From CAZZEX01 sp964653285 (GTDB lineage: Bacteria > Chloroflexota > Anaerolineae > B4-G1), in the NCBI GenBank assembly GCA_964653285.1, contig CAZZEX010000017.1, positions 4,139 through 68,138 on the forward strand: a DNA stretch of 64,000 nt. Reading direction: 5' to 3'. The notes beneath the pieces are model-generated. The model had not been told where the DNA came from. It was given only the letters and a program-made list of their open reading frames with translations, and ran no database searches. Positions 44,679-52,708 of the stretch are shown piece after piece (within the stretch, counting starts at the first letter, position 1; each line of letters begins with the position of its first letter). A program made the translations under genes and the position numbers.

Positions 44679-45512
44679 ATGGATAACAAATATCTGGAGG
44701 GTCTTTTCGCGTTATCAGGTAGGGTCGCTGTCGTTACCGGCGGCGGTGGCGTGCTGTGCGGGGTGATGAGCCGCGCCCTGGGACGGCTCGGCGTGAAGGT
44801 GGCCGTGCTGGACATAATGGAGGATGCGGCGCAGAGGGTGGCCGGTGACATTGCGGCCGAGGAGGGTGAGGCCATCGCCGTGCGGTGCGACGTGCTCGAC
44901 AAAGCCAACCTGGGGGCCGCCCGTGACGCTGTGCTGGCACGGTTTGGCCACGTGGACGTTCTGATCAACGGCGCGGGGGGCAACAAGAAGCAGGCCACGA
45001 CCTCCCCTGACCTCTCTTTCTTCGATCTACCATCCGATGCCATCCGCTGGGTATTCGACCTGAACTTCCTGGGCGCACTGCTGCCCAGCCAGGTTTTCGG
45101 CAAACCTATGGTGGAGCGGGGCGAGGGCTGCATCCTGAACATGTCTTCTATGAATGCCTTTCGCCCGCTGACCAGGATCCCGGCTTACTCGGCGGCCAAG
45201 GCGGCGGTGAGCAACTTCACTCAATGGCTGGCGGTGCACATGGCGCAGGAATACTCGCCGAACATTCGCGTCAACGCCCTCGCCCCTGGCTTTTTCCTGA
45301 CCGAGCAGAACCGCTTTCTGCTGACTGACGAGGCGACCGGGGAACTGACCCCCCGCGGCCGCACCATCATCGAGCACACGCCGATGGGCCGTTTTGGTGA
45401 CCCCGAAGACTTGATCGGTACGATGCTCTGGCTCCTCTCCCCTGCTTCCTCCTTCATCACTGGCGTCGTCGTGCCGGTGGATGGGGGGTTCTCGGCATTT
45501 GGCGGGGTGTAA
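44679..45512 (+). CDS. SDR-family oxidoreductase, D-mannonate oxidoreductase-like
   Basis: Short-chain dehydrogenase with cofactor motif VTGGGGVLCGVMSRAL, INGAGGN, catalytic Ser in NMSSMNAFRPL and YxxxK in PAYSAAKAAVSNF. The N-terminal LEGLFALSGRVAVVTGG and the end SFITGVVVPVDGGFSAFGGV match the SDR type that reduces fructuronate to mannonate next to uxa/uxu genes. This would be the step after uxaC/uxaE. No uxuA or KDG kinase is in the window. GGAGGCAGT precedes the ATG. Confidence 0.82.
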   Translation: MDNKYLEGLFALSGRVAVVTGGGGVLCGVMSRALGRLGVKVAVLDIMEDAAQRVAGDIAAEEGEAIAVRCDVLDKANLGAARDAVLARFGHVDVLINGAGGNKKQATTSPDLSFFDLPSDAIRWVFDLNFLGALLPSQVFGKPMVERGEGCILNMSSMNAFRPLTRIPAYSAAKAAVSNFTQWLAVHMAQEYSPNIRVNALAPGFFLTEQNRFLLTDEATGELTPRGRTIIEHTPMGRFGDPEDLIGTMLWLLSPASSFITGVVVPVDGGFSAFGGV

Positions 45513-45602
45513 GGGCGAACGATGGATTTGGCACAGAAAGCCCGTACTGGTCTCATCCCGTTTTCACGAGATTGAACCACATCAGTGCATCGGAGGTGAC
45601 CT

Positions 45603-46502
45603 ATGACAGACTTTCCCGAACCCGCCCGGCCCCTGGCGGAATTGAAGCCAGAACACGACTTCTTCGTCGGCATTGACTCCGACGGCTGCGCCTTCGACAC
45701 GATGGAGATCAAGCACAAGGAGTGCTTCACCCCCAACATCATCAAGTACTGGGGATTGCAGCCGGTCTCCAAGTACGCCCGCGAGGCGGCGGAGTTCGTC
45801 AACCTGTACTCCAGGTGGCGCGGCGTCAACCGCTGGCCGGCGCTGGTGATGGTCTTCGACCTGCTGCGGGAGCGGCCGGAGGTGCAGGCGCGAAACGTCG
45901 TGCCGCCGGAAGCACCCCATATCCGCGAATTCATCGCCGCCGCCGCCTTCCCCAAGAGCAACGACGGCCTGCGGGCGTACATGGCCGAACACCCCGACCC
46001 GGAATTGGACACGGCGTGGGCCTGGACGACCGGTGTCAACGCTACTGTGGCGGACATGGTTCACGGCGTACCACCCTTCCCCTACGTGCGCGAGAGCCTG
46101 GCTTTCCTGGCTGATAAGGCTGACATGATCGTCGTCTCTGCCACGCCGGTCGAGGCGCTGGCGCGGGAGTGGGAGGAGCACGACATCGCGCGTTACATGC
46201 GGGTCATCGCCGGGCAGGAGATGGGCAAGAAGGCCCTCCACCTGGAACTGGCCGCCAGAAGCAAGTACGCCCCTGGCCATATCCTGATGGTCGGCGACGC
46301 GCCGGGGGACATGAAGGCGGCCCGCGCTAACAATGCTCTCTTCTACCCCGTCAACCCAGGCCATGAGGAGGCATCCTGGCAGCGGTTCTACGAAGAAGCA
46401 GCGCACAAGTTCCTGGCGGGCGAGTACGCGGGCGACTACGAAGCGGCGCTCATCACCGAGTTTGAGGCACTGCTGCCGGAAGTGCCGCCGTGGAAGCGAT
46501 GA
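45603..46502 (+). CDS. HAD-superfamily hydrolase
   Basis: Motif I GIDSDGCAFDTMEIKHKECF begins near residue 24 with the nucleophile Asp, a large cap domain follows, motif II is MIVVSATP, and motif IV is ILMVGDAPGDMKAA with the metal-binding Asp pair. The length of 299 residues and the cap are larger than in simple phosphoglycolate phosphatases. It sits in the uronate cluster, so a phosphorylated sugar acid is a reasonable substrate, but that is inference. GGAGGTGACCT precedes the ATG. Confidence 0.8.
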   Translation: MTDFPEPARPLAELKPEHDFFVGIDSDGCAFDTMEIKHKECFTPNIIKYWGLQPVSKYAREAAEFVNLYSRWRGVNRWPALVMVFDLLRERPEVQARNVVPPEAPHIREFIAAAAFPKSNDGLRAYMAEHPDPELDTAWAWTTGVNATVADMVHGVPPFPYVRESLAFLADKADMIVVSATPVEALAREWEEHDIARYMRVIAGQEMGKKALHLELAARSKYAPGHILMVGDAPGDMKAARANNALFYPVNPGHEEASWQRFYEEAAHKFLAGEYAGDYEAALITEFEALLPEVPPWKR

Positions 46503-46530
46503 CGAATCGGCGAGCGTGGGGGATCCAGTT

Positions 46531-48294
46531 ATGCTCATCGGCAAGGGCAACGACACTGGTTATCTGACCGAAGCCGAAGTCTGTGATCTGATAGCCGAAG
46601 GGCTGGCGCAGGCCGACCGCTCGGCTGAGCGCTCACGGCGAAGCCTGGCGGGCAAGCGCGTGCTGGTCATCATCCCCGATAGCACCCGCACCGCGCCGAT
46701 CTCGCTCTTCTTCCGCCTGTTCCACGAGTTGCTGGGAGATCAGGTCGCCGCGCTGGACTACCTGGTGGCATTGGGCACCCACCCGCTGATGGACGACGCG
46801 GCGCTGAGCCGGTTGGTCGGCGCGGAGGTGCGCGACGGGCGGGCCGGGGCATCGCGTGTCCTCAACCACCGCTGGGACCTCCCCGAAACCTTCGTCACGC
46901 TGGGCACCTTGCCCGCCGCCGAGGTGGAGGAGATTAGCGGGGGGCGGCTCTCCCTGGACGTGCCGGTGCGTCTCAACCGGCTGATCCTGGAGTACGACCA
47001 ACTCCTGGTCTGCGGGCCGGTCTTCCCCCACGAGGTGGTGGGCTTCTCCGGGGGGAACAAGTATTTCTCACCCGGCATCGCTGGCCCGGAGATCATCAAC
47101 GCCACGCATTGGCTGGGCGCACTCATGACCAGTATGGCCATCATCGGCGTGGCGGACACCCCGGTGCGCCGGATGATTGACCGGGCGGCGTCGTTGGTCC
47201 CCACGCCGCGCCTGTGCTTCGCCATGGTGATGCACGGGGAGTCGCTGCATGGTCTCTACGTCGGCCCGATGGAGGAGGCCTGGCGGGCGGCGACGGCACT
47301 CTCGGCCCGGCTGGACATCGTCTACGTGGAGCGACCATTTCAGCGCGTCCTCTCTGTCATGCCGGAGATGTACGACGACCTGTGGACCGCGGCCAAGGGG
47401 ATGTACAAGATGGAGCCGGCCATCGCCGACGGCGGCGAGGTGATCATCTACGCTCCCCACATCACCGAGGTCTCTTACACTCACGGGAGGCTCATAGACG
47501 AGATTGGCTACCACGTGCGCGATTACTTCCTCAAGCAGTGGGAGCGTTTCAAGGACTATCCCTGGGGGGTGCTGGCCCACTCCACCCACTTGCGCGGCGA
47601 CGGCACCTACGAGAACGGTGTGGAGCACCCGCGCATCCGAGTCACCCTGGCCACCGGCATCCCACGCGAGCGGTGTGAACGGGTGAATCTGGGCTACCTG
47701 GATCCTGATACGATAAACCTGGAAGAGTGGCAGAATCGTGAAGATGAGGGGATATTGTTGGTACCGAGGGCGGGCGAGACGTTGTATCGCGTCAAATCAG
47801 CAAATCGCAAATCAGCAAAAATCAGCAAAAATCAGCAAATCGCAAATCGGCAAATCAGCAGGTCGGCGAAGGGGAGCATGATGGAATGGGTGACGTATGA
47901 GGAGTGGGAGGCCCAGGTGCCGGAGGAGGTGAAAGCTGAGGGGGTATGGAAATTCTATGGCTACCGTAAGGCATTGTTCTTCTACGACCTGTGTTGGCGG
48001 GATTGCGAGCAATTGCTGAAGCATCCGCTGGGACGGGCTGTGGCGGAACAGTTGATCCGCAGTGCTGGCTCCATTACGGCCAACATTGAAGAGGGATATG
48101 GTCGTGGGTACGGCAGAGATCGCATCCGCTTTCTGAAGTTTTCCCTCGGGTCAGCCCGCGAGAGCAAAGGTTGGTACCACCGGGCCAGAAATCTGTTAAG
48201 TCCAGAGGTTCTGACCCACCGTCTCTCGCTCATCAGCGAAGTCATCGCCCTAACCGTCACCGAGATCCAGAATTCCACCGCCAGACTCCGCTGA
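46531..48294 (+). CDS. LarA-family (DUF2088) racemase, in-frame fusion to a four-helix-bundle protein
   Basis: Residues 1-~420 match the LarA fold: LVIIPDSTRTAPISLFF, HEVVGFSGGNKYFSPGIAG, INATHWLGAL and VPRAGETLYRV at its end. LarA-type enzymes use a nickel-pincer cofactor to racemise lactate or other 2-hydroxy acids; the substrate here may be a sugar-acid derivative. Instead of a stop, the frame runs through repeat words (AAATCAGCAAAT type, 47796-47870) and into a four-helix-bundle protein ending at 48294. Either a readthrough fusion is made or the second part starts independently at 47878. ATG at 46531 is used; it lies 28 bases after the HAD stop. Confidence 0.72.
   Translation: MLIGKGNDTGYLTEAEVCDLIAEGLAQADRSAERSRRSLAGKRVLVIIPDSTRTAPISLFFRLFHELLGDQVAALDYLVALGTHPLMDDAALSRLVGAEVRDGRAGASRVLNHRWDLPETFVTLGTLPAAEVEEISGGRLSLDVPVRLNRLILEYDQLLVCGPVFPHEVVGFSGGNKYFSPGIAGPEIINATHWLGALMTSMAIIGVADTPVRRMIDRAASLVPTPRLCFAMVMHGESLHGLYVGPMEEAWRAATALSARLDIVYVERPFQRVLSVMPEMYDDLWTAAKGMYKMEPAIADGGEVIIYAPHITEVSYTHGRLIDEIGYHVRDYFLKQWERFKDYPWGVLAHSTHLRGDGTYENGVEHPRIRVTLATGIPRERCERVNLGYLDPDTINLEEWQNREDEGILLVPRAGETLYRVKSANRKSAKISKNQQIANRQISRSAKGSMMEWVTYEEWEAQVPEEVKAEGVWKFYGYRKALFFYDLCWRDCEQLLKHPLGRAVAEQLIRSAGSITANIEEGYGRGYGRDRIRFLKFSLGSARESKGWYHRARNLLSPEVLTHRLSLISEVIALTVTEIQNSTARLR
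47796..47870. repeat. Repeat words bridging larA and the four-helix-bundle ORF
   Basis: Tandem variants of GCAAATC/AATCAGCAA fill this stretch and keep the frame open. Inverted counterparts (GCCGATTTGCAGACTT, three copies) lie at ~48298-48345 directly after the four-helix-bundle stop, so that ORF is flanked by inverted words. Confidence 0.8.
47878..48294 (+). CDS. Four-helix-bundle protein (S23/bAvd-like)
   Basis: This 138-residue segment is a four-helix-bundle protein of the 23S rRNA intervening-sequence (S23) type: KFYGYRKALFFYDLCWRDCE, EQLIRSAGSITANIEEGYGR, FLKFSLGSARESKGWYHRAR, LISEVIALTVTEIQNSTARL. ATG at 47878 has GAAGGGGAGC upstream and is the natural start if it is made separately; otherwise it is the C-terminal part of the LarA protein. 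Such ORFs occur as mobile passengers. A relative, bAvd, is an accessory of diversity-generating retroelements, but I see no RT nearby. Confidence 0.75.
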   Translation: MMEWVTYEEWEAQVPEEVKAEGVWKFYGYRKALFFYDLCWRDCEQLLKHPLGRAVAEQLIRSAGSITANIEEGYGRGYGRDRIRFLKFSLGSARESKGWYHRARNLLSPEVLTHRLSLISEVIALTVTEIQNSTARLR

Positions 48295-48365
48295 GCATTG
48301 CCGATTTGCAGACTTGCCGATTTGCAGACTTGCCGATTTGCAAATTCCAATAAGGAGGTTCTATA

Positions 48366-49829
48366 ATGCGTGAATCCACAACCCAATGCGACATTGGTCT
48401 CATCGGTCTGGCTGTGATGGGGCAGAACCTGGCACTGAACATGAACGGCCACGGCTTTAAGGTGGCGGTGTTCAACCGCACCGTGTCCAAGGTGGACGAC
48501 TTTATCAACGGCAACGCTAAAGGTACCCAGGTGGTCGGGACCCACTCGATCGAGGAACTGCTCAACGTGCTCAAGCGACCGCGCCGGGTGATGTTGATGA
48601 TCAAGGCGGGCCAGCCTGTGGACCACTTCATCGAGTTGCTCGTCCCGTACCTGGAGGAGGGCGACATCATCATTGACGGCGGCAACTCCAACTATCACGA
48701 TACGATGCGCCGCACCGAATACGTTGAGTCGAAAGGACTGCTCTACATCGGCACCGGCGTCTCCGGGGGAGAGGAGGGGGCGCGCCACGGGCCGTCCCTT
48801 ATGCCCGGTGGATCGCCGGAAGCCTGGCCGCACGTCAAGCCCATTTTCCAGGCCATCGCCGCCAAGGTGGAAGATGGCACGCCCTGCTGTGACTGGGTGG
48901 GCGAAAACGGCGCGGGGCACTTTGTGAAGATGGTTCACAACGGCATCGAGTACGGCGACATGCAACTCATTTGTGAGTCTTACCACCTGATGAAAGAGGG
49001 CCTGGGGCTAAGCGACGACGAAATGCACCAGGTCTTCGCTGAGTGGAACGAAGGGAAGTTGGACTCGTACCTGATCGAGATCACCCGCGACCTCCTGGCC
49101 TTTAAGGACGAGGATGGCGCACCACTCGTGGAAAAAGTCCTCGACACCGCTGGACAGAAGGGCACCGGCAAGTGGACCGCGATCTCCGCGTTGGAGATGG
49201 GTATCCCGCTGACGTTGATCGCTGAGGCGGTGCTGGCGCGTTGTCTGTCGGCGTTGAAGGAGGAGCGCGTGGCTGCCTCCAGGGTACTGCGCGGCCCAGA
49301 GCCAGCGTTCAAAGGTGACAGGGCGGCTTTCATCAATGACATCCGCGAGGCACTCTATGCCTCCAAGATCACCTCCTATACACAGGGGTACATGCTCATG
49401 CGCGCGGCGGCAGAAGAATACGGCTGGAATCTGAACTACGGCGGCATTGCCTTGATGTGGCGTGGTGGGTGTATCATCCGCTCGGCCTTCCTGGGCGAGA
49501 TCAAGGACGCCTTCGAGCGAGACCCGTCCCTGGGCAACCTTCTGCTGGCCCCGTATTTCAAGTACCAGATTGAGGCGGCGCAGCCTGGCTGGCGGCGCGT
49601 GGTCGCCAGGGCGGTCGAGATGGGCATCCCGGTCCCGGCCATGTCCAGCGGGCTGGCTTTCTACGATGGCTATCGTCACGAACGGCTGCCTGCCAATCTG
49701 CTCCAGGCCCAGCGTGACTACTTTGGCGCTCACACCTACGAGCGCGTTGACAGGCCGCGCGGCGAGTTCTTCCACACGGATTGGACTGGGCACGGGGGCG
49801 ACGTAACCTCTGGCTCGTATCAGGCGTAG
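48366..49829 (+). CDS. gnd: 6-phosphogluconate dehydrogenase (decarboxylating)
   Basis: The enzyme converts 6-phosphogluconate to ribulose-5-phosphate and CO2 with NADP. Features: CDIGLIGLAVMGQNLALNMN, GDIIIDGGNSNYHDT, GTGVSGGEEGARHGPSLMPG, and the catalytic-site HFVKMVHNGIEYGDMQL; it ends with RGEFFHTDWTGHGGDVTSG. 487 residues is the long (tetrameric/dimeric standard) form. RBS AAGGAGGTTCTATA precedes the ATG. It links the sugar-acid cluster to the pentose phosphate pathway. Confidence 0.94.
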   Translation: MRESTTQCDIGLIGLAVMGQNLALNMNGHGFKVAVFNRTVSKVDDFINGNAKGTQVVGTHSIEELLNVLKRPRRVMLMIKAGQPVDHFIELLVPYLEEGDIIIDGGNSNYHDTMRRTEYVESKGLLYIGTGVSGGEEGARHGPSLMPGGSPEAWPHVKPIFQAIAAKVEDGTPCCDWVGENGAGHFVKMVHNGIEYGDMQLICESYHLMKEGLGLSDDEMHQVFAEWNEGKLDSYLIEITRDLLAFKDEDGAPLVEKVLDTAGQKGTGKWTAISALEMGIPLTLIAEAVLARCLSALKEERVAASRVLRGPEPAFKGDRAAFINDIREALYASKITSYTQGYMLMRAAAEEYGWNLNYGGIALMWRGGCIIRSAFLGEIKDAFERDPSLGNLLLAPYFKYQIEAAQPGWRRVVARAVEMGIPVPAMSSGLAFYDGYRHERLPANLLQAQRDYFGAHTYERVDRPRGEFFHTDWTGHGGDVTSGSYQA

Positions 49830-49838
49830 CACAAGAGA

Positions 49839-49865
49839 AACCGGGTTTTTGGAAAAAACCCGGTT
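49839..49865. repeat. Hairpin between gnd and the phosphofructokinase gene
   Basis: AACCGGGTTTTT (49839-49850) pairs with AAAAACCCGGTT (49854-49865) across a three-base loop. It has the same plan as the 4321-4352 hairpin. It could also act as a weak terminator for gnd, but no T-run follows. Confidence 0.65.
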
Positions 49866-49890
49866 CCTGACCCATTGGAGGAAGAATAAG

Positions 49891-51198
49891 ATGGCTCAAC
49901 CCAGGAACGTCGTCGTCGCCCAGTCGGGCGGCCCGTCGCCGGTGATTAACAACTCGCTGCGCGGCATCGTCGAGACCGGCCGGGTGATGCCGGAGCAGTT
50001 CGGCACGGTCTACGCTGGCTACCACGGTATCGAAGGGGTGCTGCGGGAGGAGTTGCTGGACCTCTCGGTGCAAGACCGGGAGGAGATCGCCCTGCTGCGC
50101 ACCACCCCGGCCGCCGGGGCCATCGGCACCTGCCGCTACAAGCTCAAGGCAGGTCAACAGGAGGACTTCGAGCGCATCGTCGAGGTCTTCAAGGCCCACG
50201 ACGTCGGCTATTTCTTCTACATCGGCGGCAACGACTCCATGGACACGGCCCACAAGGTGGCGCAGTTGGCCCACGAGCGGGGGCTGGAACTGGTGGCCAC
50301 TGGTGTGCCTAAGACAATTGACAACGACGTGGGGGACAGCCTGGATGGAAACAGCAAGGTCATTGACCACACCCCCGGCTACGGCAGCGTGGCCCGCTAT
50401 TGGGCGCTCAACGTCCAGAACGCGGACCAGGAGAACGCGGGTTCCTGTCCCTCGGACCCGGTGCTGGTGCTCCAGGCGATGGGGCGCAAGATCGGCTTCA
50501 TCCCCGCCGCTGCCCGCCTGGCTGACCCCGAACGGGAGATGCCGTTGCTCATCTTCCTGCGCGAGTCGGGGCTTACCCTGGAGGAACTCGCCGACCGGGT
50601 CAACGACACGCTACGGGAGCGGGGACGGGCGCTGGTGGTCATCAGCGAGGGGTTCGATGTGGGGGAGATCGGCGAGCGGAAGGATGCCTTCGGCCATACG
50701 ACGTTCTCCTCCAGCCAGATGACGGTGGAGCAGGTCGTGGTCAACTACCTGAACGAGGTGGGGCTGGCGGCCCGAGGATCGGCCCGGGGCAACGTCCCCG
50801 GCACCGACCAGCGCGACTCCATCGTCTACGCCTCGGCGGTGGATCTGGAGGAGGCGTATCAGGTGGGATGCCAGGCGGCTCACATTGCCATAGCGGAAGG
50901 CTCCGGCCCGACCTCATATATGGCGACCATCCTGCGCGAGCCCGGCCCCATCTACCGGGTGCGCTACGACAAGGTCCCGCTGGAGGTGGTGGCCAACTCC
51001 GAGCGGACATTCCCCGAGGCCTGGATCGTTCCCTCGCGCACCGACGTCAGCGATGACTTCGTGCGTTACGCCCGCCCGCTCATCGGCTACGATTGGCCCA
51101 GTGTTCCCCTGGTGAACGGGCTCCAGCGTTTCGCCCGCTTCAAGCCGGTCTTCGCTGAGAAGAGACTGCCGGGGTACGTCCCCCAGGCTTATCGCTAA
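49891..51198 (+). CDS. 6-phosphofructokinase, probably PPi-dependent
   Basis: Phosphofructokinase fold: VVVAQSGGPSPVINNSLRGI at the N-terminus, YIGGNDSMDTAHK near residue 111 and GVPKTIDNDVG near residue 140. The Lys in PKTIDND (rather than Gly in PGTIDND) is typical of the pyrophosphate-using subfamily. The length of 435 residues also suits PPi-PFK rather than the ~320-residue ATP enzyme. ATG at 49891 has GGAGGAAGAATAAG upstream. It would make glycolysis reversible and save ATP; in context it follows gnd. Confidence 0.85.
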   Translation: MAQPRNVVVAQSGGPSPVINNSLRGIVETGRVMPEQFGTVYAGYHGIEGVLREELLDLSVQDREEIALLRTTPAAGAIGTCRYKLKAGQQEDFERIVEVFKAHDVGYFFYIGGNDSMDTAHKVAQLAHERGLELVATGVPKTIDNDVGDSLDGNSKVIDHTPGYGSVARYWALNVQNADQENAGSCPSDPVLVLQAMGRKIGFIPAAARLADPEREMPLLIFLRESGLTLEELADRVNDTLRERGRALVVISEGFDVGEIGERKDAFGHTTFSSSQMTVEQVVVNYLNEVGLAARGSARGNVPGTDQRDSIVYASAVDLEEAYQVGCQAAHIAIAEGSGPTSYMATILREPGPIYRVRYDKVPLEVVANSERTFPEAWIVPSRTDVSDDFVRYARPLIGYDWPSVPLVNGLQRFARFKPVFAEKRLPGYVPQAYR

Positions 51199-51335
51199 TG
51201 GCCCGCCACTTACCAGGAGAACGCGGATTCGCAGGATTTACGGATCCTGATCCGCGAGCGGGTGACTGGCGGCTCATCTTCGCCCGGCTGTATTAGTGAG
51301 AGTTGACGTCGGCGGAGAAAATCGGGGACAACGTA

Positions 51336-51365
51336 GCCGGTGCGACGTCGGTTCGTCGCACCGGC
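51336..51365. terminator. Perfect 12-bp hairpin between convergent genes
   Basis: GCCGGTGCGACG (51336-51347) and CGTCGCACCGGC (51354-51365) are exact complements with a TCGGTT loop. It lies between the phosphofructokinase gene and the convergent zinc-ribbon gene. There is no long T run, so it is either a bidirectional terminator of weak type or a repeat element. Confidence 0.45.
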
Positions 51366-51426
51366 TCATCTTTGCGCCAGTAGGGTGGGTTTCCATACCC
51401 ACCGAGGTCGTCGGATGGGGCCGGGC

Positions 51427-52650
51427 TCAGCGCCGGCGATGGGGCGAAGAGCGCCGGTTGAAGGCCCATACACCGATGGCGGGAATGGGCGTGACGACCG
51501 CCAGCAGCAGACCGACGATCAGCAGCACCACGCCCACAACTGACACCGGCGGGAGAGCCGCGCCCAGCAGCGCCAGCAGACCTCCCACCAGAAACAGGAG
51601 CAAGGCCACTCCGCCGAGGATCAGCGAGGTGACGTTCGCCTTGCGCGTCGAAGCCCGCCGTACCCCGCTCACGCGCCCGCTCTGCCCGTTGACGAGCACC
51701 GGCCAGACCCGCTCCCCCTCCCGGTACCAGGTGACGTAAGCGGGCAGCAGGAGCAGCGTCCAGTTCAGGTCGTCGTACTCCGCCTCCAGCGTGAAGTCGC
51801 GCACGTGCTCGGCACCGGCAGCCTGGCGGCACTCCGCCCCGGCCGCGCGGGCGAAGGCGGCCTCCGCCCCAGGCCAGGCGGCCTCCGGCTCCAGCGTGGG
51901 GATGCGCACGGCTGCGCCGGTTACCGCCTCCGGGCTGTAGCCGGTGCGCTGGCTCAGGTCAAAGACTTCGGCGAGCTCAGTCGAGCCGTCGCCCAGACGG
52001 GCCATCAGCGCGCGGTGATCGTCCAGAGCGGGCGCGACCAGATTTTCATAAGCGCGGCTGATCCGGCCCACGCGCGGCTCCCAACGCACCCGCCCCTCTT
52101 TTACCTCCTGCGAACTCCAGCCCCTCCCATCGCTGTACCGATCCTGGTAACTGACGGCCTGGTAGTCGAAGCCCACGTCCGCCCGCCACGTCCCCTCGAC
52201 CCGGCCGTCCACCAGCCACAGCGGGATGAGATAGCGCCGCACGCGCTGCATCAGCGCCCCGGCCTTCAACTCGGCGGGACGGAACCACATCCCCCTCGTC
52301 CACTGATCCAGAATCCCGGCCAGTTTCCGTTCCGGGACAGAGTAGGGCAGCACCTGCTCAGGTGGCTCCTCCCGCAGATAGGCCGGCTGCGGCGTGACCG
52401 GTCCCTGGAAACAGAAAGGGCAGAGCAGCGGGATCGCATTCCCTTCGGTTTCGCTCAGGGCATCCTCCGGCACCAGGTGTGCCTCTCCACAATGGGAGCA
52501 GTGCACCGCCGTCAGCGCCGCGCCCCACACGGCCGCCACATCCGTCGCCCTCTGCTCTCGCTCCTCGCTTCCCGCGTCTGGCCCTCTTGCTTCCTGCATC
52601 TTGCCCCCCTGCCCCCTGCCCCCTGCATTCTGCTCCCCTGCCTCCTGCAT
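51427..52650 (-). CDS. Zinc-ribbon membrane protein (paralogue of 52709-54001)
   Basis: The protein has one zinc ribbon (VHCSHCGEAH ... LLCPFCFQG), a long beta-rich domain (RRYLIPLWLVDGRVEGTWRA, LNWTLLLLPAYVTWYREGER) and two C-terminal transmembrane segments (LILGGVALLLFLVGGLLALL, VVGVVLLIVGLLLAV). The first ~30 residues (MQEAGEQ..MQEARG) are translated from GCAGGATGCAGGAGG-type words and are probably not ancestral; a later start is likely. GDGSTELAEVFDLSQ contains another in-frame word (STELAEV). The fold and layout match the next gene. Function unknown; a membrane-anchored zinc-binding sensor is one possibility. Confidence 0.65.
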   Translation of the reverse strand: MQEAGEQNAGGRGQGGKMQEARGPDAGSEEREQRATDVAAVWGAALTAVHCSHCGEAHLVPEDALSETEGNAIPLLCPFCFQGPVTPQPAYLREEPPEQVLPYSVPERKLAGILDQWTRGMWFRPAELKAGALMQRVRRYLIPLWLVDGRVEGTWRADVGFDYQAVSYQDRYSDGRGWSSQEVKEGRVRWEPRVGRISRAYENLVAPALDDHRALMARLGDGSTELAEVFDLSQRTGYSPEAVTGAAVRIPTLEPEAAWPGAEAAFARAAGAECRQAAGAEHVRDFTLEAEYDDLNWTLLLLPAYVTWYREGERVWPVLVNGQSGRVSGVRRASTRKANVTSLILGGVALLLFLVGGLLALLGAALPPVSVVGVVLLIVGLLLAVVTPIPAIGVWAFNRRSSPHRRR

Positions 52651-52708
52651 CCTGCCCCCTGCCCTCCTGCCCCCTGCCTCCTGCCTCTTGTCTCCCTGTC
52701 CCCTCCGC
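52575..52708. repeat. CTGCCCCCTGCCTCCTGC-type word array
   Basis: About ten tandem variants of CCTGCC(C/T)CCTGC fill the gap between the two zinc-ribbon genes and run into the N-terminal codons of the downstream one. A short version appears in frame at 57300-57345 inside the first NACHT gene. Confidence 0.8.
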
